NCBI GenBank assembly: GCA_033439765.1
Contig: JAULSN010000001.1
Coordinates: forward strand, 7,812,001-7,876,000
Reading direction: 5' to 3'
Source: Lasiosphaeria ovina
Taxonomy: Eukaryota > Ascomycota > Sordariomycetes > Sordariales > Lasiosphaeriaceae
Length of the DNA stretch: 64,000 nucleotides
Made by a program: the position numbers and the translations under genes. Positions 55,819-64,000 of the stretch are shown here, piece after piece. Within the stretch, counting starts at the first letter, position 1; every line of letters starts with the position of its first letter. The notes below the pieces were generated by a model, which saw only the letters and a list, made by a program, of their open reading frames with translations, did not search any database and had not been told where the DNA came from.

Positions 55819-58800
55819 GGAGATGTTTAATCTGGATGCGAGGGAAACAGGACTCGGATGGCTGGCGTCGAGGACTCGCAGCGCTATGGGCAAGCGCGGG
55901 AAATGAGGCTCTCAAGGGGGGATCAGCCTCAGACGCGGACCATCAGCAACGACGAAACGCAAAACGGATGCAAAGCAGGGCACGCGGGCCACTGTCTGTC
56001 GAGAAGCGGCGACGTCACAGTTCGACTCGACACGAACACGCCCGCGGTTGCGTGCCGGCGGCGAGTATGGAAGCGGAAGTAAGAATGCGGCGGGGATGTT
56101 TAGCTTTAGCGGTCAAACTCGGTGGTAGCACTGAGATTGAGAAATGGGCCGGGCGATGGAAATCGGGATGGGAGAAGGTTGACGACGTCCCCAGGGGAGG
56201 AGCTTTGGCGGACAAGGAACCTGGAGCCTTGGGGGGTTGGCTTTTTGGGCGGGGAGGGGAGCCAGGGGAGGGAGCTACTCTCTTAGGTTCAATCCAATTA
56301 CGAATGCCCGCGCCCAGTGGGAGCTTGCAGCTTGCAGCGTGTCGCCTCCAGGTTGGGCAGTTGACGGAGCTTTTAGTGAGCTGGACGGGTGAGAATTCGC
56401 TGCGGTGCGTGTTTGGGCTGGCCCCCAGCCCACCTCAGGTAGTGTATCCTGGCGTGGGTGACTAACTGCTTGCAGGTGAACTTACCTATATTTCGAACCC
56501 TTCTCACAGATTGGACGAAATGGGAAACCTAAGAGAGGTTCAGTACTGGACCTTTCTTTGCTTTTCGAGTTTGTGATAAGCCACGCCAGCCCCTCGTTTG
56601 TTCTCTTCGACTCCTTCGGGGTCCCAGTCTCTCCCATCGCCCTCGTATAGGTCGTGCAGGCAATGGATACCTTACAGCGAAATGGAGTTACAGAAAGCCG
56701 TCATTTCATCCATACATGGATTCTTCAGCTCCACCCCTTTGGTGATATCAGCAGCGGGGGCTGACGGTACCAATTGTATGGCCCCGCTCCCCGGGCCTGC
56801 TGGAGCCTGACCGGGTCTGGGAAGCACTGCGTGGCCGTCTGCACTACAATGACTGCATCTCATGTGTGAAATCAAGGCTCGGGTCGAGACACAAGGCCAA
56901 GGTGTAGGCACTGTGACGGAGGGGGTGAGGCCCATGCTCTCCGAGACCCGCACTTAATAAATACCCAATTACTGCCCGGTACCCATTCCGCGCCTCAGGT
57001 CATTAAATGCCCCTTAAACAACCCCATTCACACTATTTCATCCTCCCTCTCAGGTCATGATTGCGAGCGAGCTCTACCAAACACTCTCGGCAGCATGTCA
57101 GGTCTCGCTTGATGGCAATCCGCGGAGCAAAAATCGCTCTCCAACACAGGTCAGGTCAACTAGTCCAGATGGGTGGCCCATCCCGTCCTCTGGCCTGTGG
57201 CCCCTTCCTAGGTCGGTCCCATACTACTACGCCCGTACATACTCCGTACCTCTGTGCAGTCCCTACGAGAGGCGGAATGGCTGCATAGTGCGCTTCAGGG
57301 CTGGCTTTCCGGCTGCGAGTGGTCCTTCTAATTGGTGTGGCCGATACAGGTATTGGTCAGACAGCCACGGCCCCCAGGCAAACAGACGTTACCTGAGCAG
57401 ACCGTCGGTTCGCCGTCGGTAAATATTAGTTTCAAACGGCTTCGCTTCAAACCTAAGCACTCAGAAGCGCGGGATGTACTCTGTGCCCATGTATCCAAGT
57501 ATAACTTGATACCCTCCCTACCTGGTTGGCACATGCCTGATGCATTCACACAAGGTCGGTTGGCCTCGTCTGTCGCCACCGGCCAAGCAAGCGTTGTCTA
57601 TCATTGGCTCCTTTGGACTCTTCATCAAGAGCGATGCCGCCGAAAGAGAAAAGTATGTGTGGGCTGGCCAGAAGATAAGGCCCAGTCGGAAGGAACCTCA
57701 CCAGGCAGACAACCTAGGCTTTCTGTAGCCTGTTGTACGACAGGTCGGGGTAGCATCATCTCTCGAAAAGAAAGCCAAACGCTCTCGATAAGCGACACAT
57801 CCTAGCCAGGTGTCAGCATCTTAATAGCTCATCGCATGTTTTCTGTGTGCATGCATCTCGACTGCATTGGTCAATGGCAAGGCAAGCTTTGATCATGAGG
57901 CTGGAACTGACTCCGAAGAGTCGCCTGGGGGTGCGAGGGGTAAGCTAGCCCCATACATCATTGACGACTTTTCCTTCCGCATGTACGAAGAAGATAGGCT
58001 GGTCGTCAGGGCAGTCAAGTCCCACGGTGGTGATGCAAACTTCCCTGCATCGACGATCCACGGGTGCAGCAGCTTTCCCCCCTCCAAATGATATCATGAT
58101 GCTGATCGTGAGGGCGCAGACACTCATGTCTCAAACCAGCTTGTGGGTGGGTGAGAGGGAGTTCCTCCTTCAATGCAGGAAGCGCGGTTTCATCTCGGGC
58201 AGCTTACTGGCCCAATGGTAATGGCACCTACCGAGTCGACTCTTGAAAACTTTGGGAGTTTCCATGGCCAAGCTCCCGTCGGTCCAGCATCGCCTTGAGA
58301 TCTCTGGGGCTGGAAAATGTCACCCAAGCCAGGTCGCCCGGGCCACGGTGCAGTCTCTCAATAGAGTCTGGTAATTAAAATCCGGCCTGGAAAAGGCTTT
58401 TCTAGTGTAGGAGGGAGATAGAGCTATGGAATTCTATAATAGCAGTTCCAACAGCTAGGCTACCTCAAACCTTTACTTAGGGCAAAGGTACGGATACCGA
58501 GTTCATTTAGGGAGTTCCCCGCCACTTTGATAACTGTTTAGGAGTTGGACTGAGGTATCCATAGCTTCCTACGAATAATATATTCACCATGCGCGATGAA
58601 CGAAATGCGGGATAAATGCAATTCCTCTGTTCATCTAACACCTACTTGGCCGGAAATAGTTCACAATTAACCTAGATAGTATCCATAGAAAGATGAGGGT
58701 GTTTCGGGCATACATCTGCCTCGTCCCGACCGTGGACAGCTGGCGGAGCTGGATAGCGGAGCCTCTTCTCCAACCTCATCCCCGCAATGACCAGAGACTG

Positions 58801-59026
58801 GCAGAATGTGCCCCACCACTACCAAAAGCAACCCGACCGCCTTCCCTTTCGAAACCTGAACCTTGTAAGACAGCTAAACTAGTCTAATTTTAGCGGGCAC
58901 TCGGCGGCGATGCCGTCAATTACGAATTGCGCTGCACTAGTTGGACTTCTGATGCATCGCGGTCTTCTGATGCATCGCGGTTGATCTAGATCTTTTGCTC
59001 AGCGACTGACCGCCCCCCCGTCCCCC
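55819..59026. other. 3.2 kb intergenic region
   Basis: The GC-rich kin1 upstream region (to ~56450) is followed by sequence without a gene. TACTCCGTA occurs at 57240-57248, and a short direct repeat of about 17 bases (CTTCTGATGCATCGCGG) lies at ~58947-58981. Open frames of up to 209 codons here are not family-like. Confidence 0.45.
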
Positions 59027-61262
59027 ATGTCCTACAAGAGGTCCCGAGGCACGTTTGAGGCCGACCTTACTGCGCAACAATCGCCTTATGTTATTTTCGG
59101 AACTGCCCTCCCTCCTCTCGATCCCGAGGTCCGCGACGATGGCTCCTTCGTGCCCGTTTGGAAACAGGAGGTGAAGGACGAGAGGGGGAGGAAGCGCCTC
59201 CACGGCGCTTTCACTGGAGGATGGAGTGCAGGGTAAGATGCTATTGTCCCCTCGCCGATAACCATCATAACGGCCAGCTAACGGATTTCTCAGCTACTTC
59301 AACACAGTTGGCTCCAAGGAAGGATGGACGCCCTCGACCTTTGTTTCCTCGCGTACGAACCGCCACAAGGGTGACTCTCAAGCCGCTAGCCAGCGTCCCG
59401 AAGATTTTATGGATGATGAGGATCTCGCAGATGCCGAAGAATCCAAGAGAATCCAGACCACAACCGCCTTTACTGGCCTTGGCTCTATCGAGGATGATGC
59501 CTCGAGAGCGAGCAGCCTCATGGGCCTTTTCCGTACCGAGGGCGAAACCATGGGTACAAAGCTCCTGAGGAAAATGGGCTGGAAGGAAGGTCAAGGAATT
59601 GGCCCAAAGATCCGAAGGACAGCTCGCCTCGAGCTGCGCAACGACGCAGATGACAAGAGCAATACCTTTCTTTTCGCACCCGAGAATATTCCCATGATTG
59701 GCTTCACGCGCAAATTGGATCGCAAAGGACTCGGGTATGCCGGGGTGTCTACTTTACTGCCAGCTGGCTTCTCTACCAAGACCAGCGGCTTCAGTGCTGT
59801 CGATGACGACATCGACGCCGACGAAAACATTGACGATCTCAAACAATCACGATTCTCCCTTGACCTGAGCCGCAAGAAGAAAGAAAAAGGCCGGGGTGGC
59901 ATCGGAATGGGCGTCTTAAATGACACCGGATCCGATGACGAAGACCCCTACGAGATTGGACCACGAATATCATATAACCGAATAATAGGGGGGGACCGAA
60001 AGAAAAAGAAGGCGGCAGCCCCAACCAACCCAGCTGTCAAAACAAGGCCAACATTTATTCCCAAGATGGCAGGTCTGGGGAGAGTGGCGCTTGGTGTGCG
60101 CAAATGCCACGACGGACGGCTCCCCTTGGATGGCTTTGTGTTTGGCAAAGAGGCCGACACGTTGTTGTCCACTGTTAGTTCAGAACAGAAATATCCGCCC
60201 CCTGAGATTCCGGCGGACTGGGTTTCGGCAAAGAAGCCCAAATCACAAAGTGACCCCAACACTTATGTGTCGACTGCAGATGCGGCCAATGCCTCGACTC
60301 TCGATCCCAAATCCCGCGCAGCGCTTCTTGGCGAAAAACAGCTTCCTGGCAAATCTGTCTTTGACTTCCTGTCTCCAGCCGCCCGAGATCGTCTGGCTTC
60401 TGTCACTGGCAAGACCGACCTACCGGAAGCTCGAGGGGAGGTCCCAGCGGGCTATGCGCTCAGCGAAGCAGACCGCCTGCAGAATCTGATAAACCAAATC
60501 CCGAAGATGGATATGGAGACCGCCATTGCTGCTATATCCCGTGGTGTAGGTGTCGGCGCTCCATATGCGGAAGACGAACAGAAGCGGTCAAGATACCGGG
60601 CGTATCTCGAGTACCAGGCCGGTTTCAACAAGAATCCTCCACAGAAACCCAGTCAAACTAGTACCGATGATTGGCTAAGAGAACTGAAAGAATTCTTCGA
60701 ATGCGCGAGGATATTTAAGCCCATGACAGGCCTGATGGCTAGCCGGTTCACAACATCGTCCTCCTCCATGAAACTCACAGCCGGCTCGCGAGACGACGTG
60801 GGAGGCATGGACGTGCTTTCTAGGCCTCCCGCAAAGCCGCAAGACCCAGCAGAAGAAGCCGCAAAGCTTGGCATGTTTGGGCCTTTGACAAGGTCTGTTG
60901 TCGATTTTTATCCCACGAGGCTGCTATGCAAGAGGTTCAACGTCAGACCGCCGGCGCATGTTCAGCCAGACCAAGAACCAGCAGGCTCTGGCAGAGCTAG
61001 AGGTGAGGCCCCGCCTCACAACGACGCGTATGATGAGCAAAGGGCGTCCCGCCCGGAGCTCCTGGCTTTGGAATTCGGATCAGGTTCATACTCGAGCCCT
61101 CCACTCAGAGACCCGGCGTCTGTTACAGAAGCTGAGGCCATTGTCCAAAAGCAAGCCGACAAACCTGCCATTGACTCAACAAGAAATGATGCTTTGGAGG
61201 GTAAAAAGGCCGGGGAAGACGTTTTCAAGGCCATTTTTGGAGATAGCGACGATGACGATTGA
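59027..61262 (+). CDS. G-patch protein of the GPATCH1/TGH family (splicing-associated)
   Basis: Two exons: 59027-59232 and 59294-61262, giving 724 residues. The N-terminus has the family signature [40 protein letters not shown] and [22 protein letters not shown]-patch follows at about 156-178 ([20 protein letters not shown]). Later conserved pieces are [25 protein letters not shown] and [13 protein letters not shown]. The segment [16 protein letters not shown] is the usual late motif, and the acidic tail ends in GDSDDDD. Human GPATCH1 and plant TOUGH bind RNA helicases and act in pre-mRNA splicing or small-RNA processing in the nucleus; the same role is inferred here. The intron is 61 nt with a CTAAC branch. 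Confidence 0.92.
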
Positions 61263-62088
61263 ACGGCTATAAAACAATGAAGCAGCGCAACCATTTCCGA
61301 AAGTCGACACTGAGGTTGCTCACGACAAAAACCATCGAGTATCTTGTCGCACTGTATATTTTTTTGGGCATACTGTATTAAATGTAGAATATTTTGAGGG
61401 CAGAGAGCCCAACGACCTCACAAACAGAAGCAAACGCCCCGCTTGTAAAACTTGACGTCCCGAGAATACGGATAGCAGACCTGCGGCGGCTCTTCGCATT
61501 TAGATGAAGATGCTACTGTTGAAGTGAAGGAGTCTGAACTGTGCATATGTGCAATTGTGCATGAGCCGCTGAGCTGAGTCGGCAGTGGTGATTGGATTAA
61601 ATCCCCTGGCGGTTAGGTGCTTGGAACCACAGTGGAGCCCGGGGAATGGGCCACCCATTGGTGTGGTCCAGGCTTTGACGCCGGGCGCTGTAAATGTTCC
61701 CACTCCAGTCCAGATTGGATTCCTTAGGGCAGGTCCACATCCTATTGTGGGAGATCTTGACAACCTGGACCAGTGGAACACCCCCCGTTCAAGTTGCCCC
61801 ATTGCTCTCGGCTTCGTGCATGCTTGTTGTATTCATTTGAACTGCCAAGTAGTCCTCGAACGTGCGCACCCTCCAGCCAATGTATTGAGTCGAGCTTCGG
61901 GACAGCATTTGGTCGGTTTTTTCGGTCTGATTGTCAGGGATTCATCCGTATTTTGGCTGGCCTTGTCCACCAACCGAACCGCGAACCGGCCGTCAATCAC
62001 CCGCGCTTCTCTCGTCTCGCGGCCTCGTGCCCCCCTGATCAACGCAATTCGCCGGCCATTTGCCTTATTGTCTCCCCGACTAGACGTG
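61263..62088. other. Intergenic region between the G-patch gene and the Whi2-like gene
   Basis: Probably contains the G-patch 3' end and the unidentified first exon of the Whi2-like gene. ATGs at 61646 and 61693 open frames of 10 and 48 codons that could donate a short first exon, but I find no convincing donor. Confidence 0.4.
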
Positions 62089-63964
62089 ACGCGCCCATCG
62101 AAAGCGACGGCAAACAGCATCGGCGCCGGTAGCCACCGTACGGGTTTGGCTTCGAAAGCGTTGTATAGACAGATCCATCGCAGGCCCACCGCCAACCGTC
62201 ATCACGTCGTCCGATTCGCAAGAAACCCGTTGCTCGTCCTCCGGGCCCATCCCCCCGAACAAACGCAGCGTCGAAGAAGAAGCAGGAATCACGGAGCCGT
62301 CAGAGATTGCACCGCAGACGGACCTGGTCTGTTTCACCGCCGAGGTCGACGACGAGATTCTCCTCAATCCCGCCGTTGCTCAAGCCTCCGCTTCGGGCCA
62401 ACGCTCTCCACCTCCCCAGTACCCAGCGTCAGAGGCATCAGCGAGCACCTCCCCATTCCGCCCGCCGCCGCCCTTTTCCTCGCTCTTTATTAGTCCAGGT
62501 TCCGGGTCTGTGAGCTTCGTTCTCGAGCCGTTCGAGCCCTACAAGCAAGCCGTCGCCGACGACGACGACGACGTCGCCTCGACTTCTGCGGCCGCGCCAG
62601 CGTATGCGCCGTCCGAGCAGGTAGCCCCCAGTTCCTCGAACAGTGCCTTTGCGGCCTCGCAGTTCCAGGACGAGACAAAACGCGCCCTCCCTCAGGATAC
62701 CAAGGGCGAGTCATCGCGCAGCAAGGACGACGAAGCAGAACCACCACCCGCATATTCGGAGGGATACAGTCCGCTCCAGTCATTTTCATACCTCATGGCT
62801 GCCGCAGGTGGCTCATCGAGCATTATTACTCAGGTCCAACAAGGCGGGCCGCCCATCAATAGCCTTGGAGGTAAGCCAGACCTCACAGTCCACGGCCAGT
62901 GCCAGTTGCTAACGGGATGACAGATGTCGGCGCCGATGAGACGATCACGATGGACCTCCGGTAAGATATCACCACTCAGATTCGGAAGAAGGTCGACACA
63001 GCTAACCACCGTTTGATAGGGGCACGCGCTTTGCTCTGTCAAGAGACGAGCTGCTGACGCTACCCGAGTTCGTCCTGCTTTCGCTGTTCCCGAACGGGCT
63101 TTTCCCCGAAGGGCACATGGGCGGCTTTACAGAGGGGGATGCCATACAAGTTGATGTAGGTCACATCTAATCAAACCCCTGGCGCGACGTCGACGGTGAC
63201 TGCCCAGTTGTCACAGGGCGCATGGCTTATAGGCACTTACACCTTCACAGTACGATCCAGCATCTCTCCAGTACATGCTCGACTTTTTCCGGACGGTAGC
63301 GCAAAGTATTCCAGCAGAGGCAAGCGCCAGCCACGAGGCCGACGGGGTGGTACCCCTGGACCCCGGAGCAAGGGACGACAGCAGCAAACGGGCGGGTATC
63401 ATTGTGCTGCGCGAGGACCTTGATTTCTACGTCATCCCTCACAAGAAGGACATGCGCCAGGCTGAGACGATTGAGGTCAAGAGGGCTGCCGCCAAGGCGC
63501 TTTTGAAGCAGAACGGCATCTTCAGTGGACTGAAGAGGAGCGACGAGCCGGGCACTACGGAGGCCCATCTTATCGAGATGCTAACGGCTGGGTGAGCTTT
63601 CCCGACCTTTCCTCTTACCCTAGCTAGCGACGTTATACTTTTTTGATGCGGCGTACTGATATGGCGGTATTTTAGCGGCTTCAACCACGACGACCGCTGG
63701 GGCCACCGTGCCGGCGAGCCCAACAAGGCCGTCGTCTGCAGTCTCGCGCTTGCCCGTCTCCGCTCCGATATTCGCGGCAACGAGATGGGGAGCAACGCTG
63801 TGGGCATGGCGCAGAAGCTGCTGCTGTTCTGGCGCAAGCCGGCACGCCGCTGCTGGTGGGAGGGCGTTGAGCTGGACAATGTCGAGGGCGTGGAGGGCAA
63901 GAAACTCAAGGTCTGGATCCGTAGGGTGTGGACGCTTGAGATGAGCGTCATAGGCTTGCGCTAA
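62089..63964 (+). CDS. whi2: Whi2-like protein with BTB/POZ-like domain (5' end unresolved)
   Basis: Coding exons: 62089(?)-62870, 62924-62960, 63020-63155, 63251-63591 and 63676-63964. The first exon has ~90 disordered residues rich in Ser/Pro, then FVLEPFEPYKQAV. The conserved core is MDLRGTRFALSRDELLTLPE, FVLLSLFPNGLFPEGHMGGF, YDPASLQYMLDFFRTVAQSI, EDLDFYVIPHKK, GFNHDDRWGHRAGEPNKAVV and ARRCWWEGVELD. This matches the fungal Whi2 family, which couples nutrient stress to Psr1-type phosphatases and growth arrest. The frame is open back to a TGA at 62086-62088 but has no ATG upstream of FVLEP. The first in-frame ATG (SYLMAAAGG, about 62794) lies after ~95 coding-looking codons. A short upstream exon is likely; its position is not determined. 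Confidence 0.8.
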
Positions 63965-64000
63965 TGGTCGGGCGTCTCTCCCTTTTGTTTGTCTTTTGTA

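Noticed and set aside
55836..56465. 209-codon open frame upstream of kin1
   Set aside because: It is in GC-rich promoter sequence, overlaps the kin1 first exon on the other strand and shows no domain.
57332..57805. 157-codon open frame in the kin1/G-patch gap
   Set aside because: No recognisable motif, no splice continuation and biased composition.

Overview
The window is nuclear DNA of a filamentous ascomycete, most likely a Sordariomycete. The evidence is short 55-110 nt introns with GTRNGT donors and CTRAY branch sites, GC-rich third codon positions, 0.5-3 kb intergenic gaps, and a gene set typical of Pezizomycotina (SREBP, NirB-type nitrite reductase with a Rieske tail, Whi2-like protein, Ndt80-type Ron1). 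No rRNA, transposon, CRISPR array or bacterial-type operon is visible. Gene models were spliced by eye; every complete model closes to a multiple of three.

Region 1 (1-18.2 kb): the 3' end of a neutral ceramidase, then a compact N-acetylglucosamine (GlcNAc) catabolic cluster of five genes. These are dac1 (GlcNAc-6-P deacetylase, -), a GH3+GNAT protein of the Ngs1/Nag3 type (+), ron1 (Ndt80-family regulator, +), hxk3 (GlcNAc kinase-type hexokinase, -) and dam1 (glucosamine-6-P deaminase, +). They are arranged as two divergent pairs around the regulator. Together they phosphorylate GlcNAc, deacetylate it and deaminate it to fructose-6-P. The cluster also carries its regulator and a protein whose GH3 part looks like a sensor rather than an enzyme.

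Region 2 (18-29 kb): caf40/rcd1 (CCR4-NOT) and a 1063-residue secreted, probably GPI-anchored Ser/Gly-rich protein with eight Cys-x-x-Cys repeats, which I cannot assign to a family. A 3.1 kb gap follows.

Region 3 (29-42 kb): a KHA1-type K+/H+ antiporter, assimilatory nitrite reductase with NirA-like and GATA sites upstream, a microsatellite-rich gap, and an SREBP (sre1/srbA) whose bHLH region is interrupted by an in-frame 57-nt intron.

Region 4 (43-64 kb): a single-pass membrane protein, a tRNA-like relic, the Srs2 helicase, a small mitochondrial membrane protein, a Kin1/MARK kinase, a GPATCH1/TGH G-patch protein and a Whi2-like gene whose start cannot be found in frame.

The most notable items are the probable pseudo-enzyme sensor next to its transcription factor, the CxxC-repeat wall protein, two GC-AG introns, and a 9-base word (TACTCCGTA) that occurs six times, only between genes.
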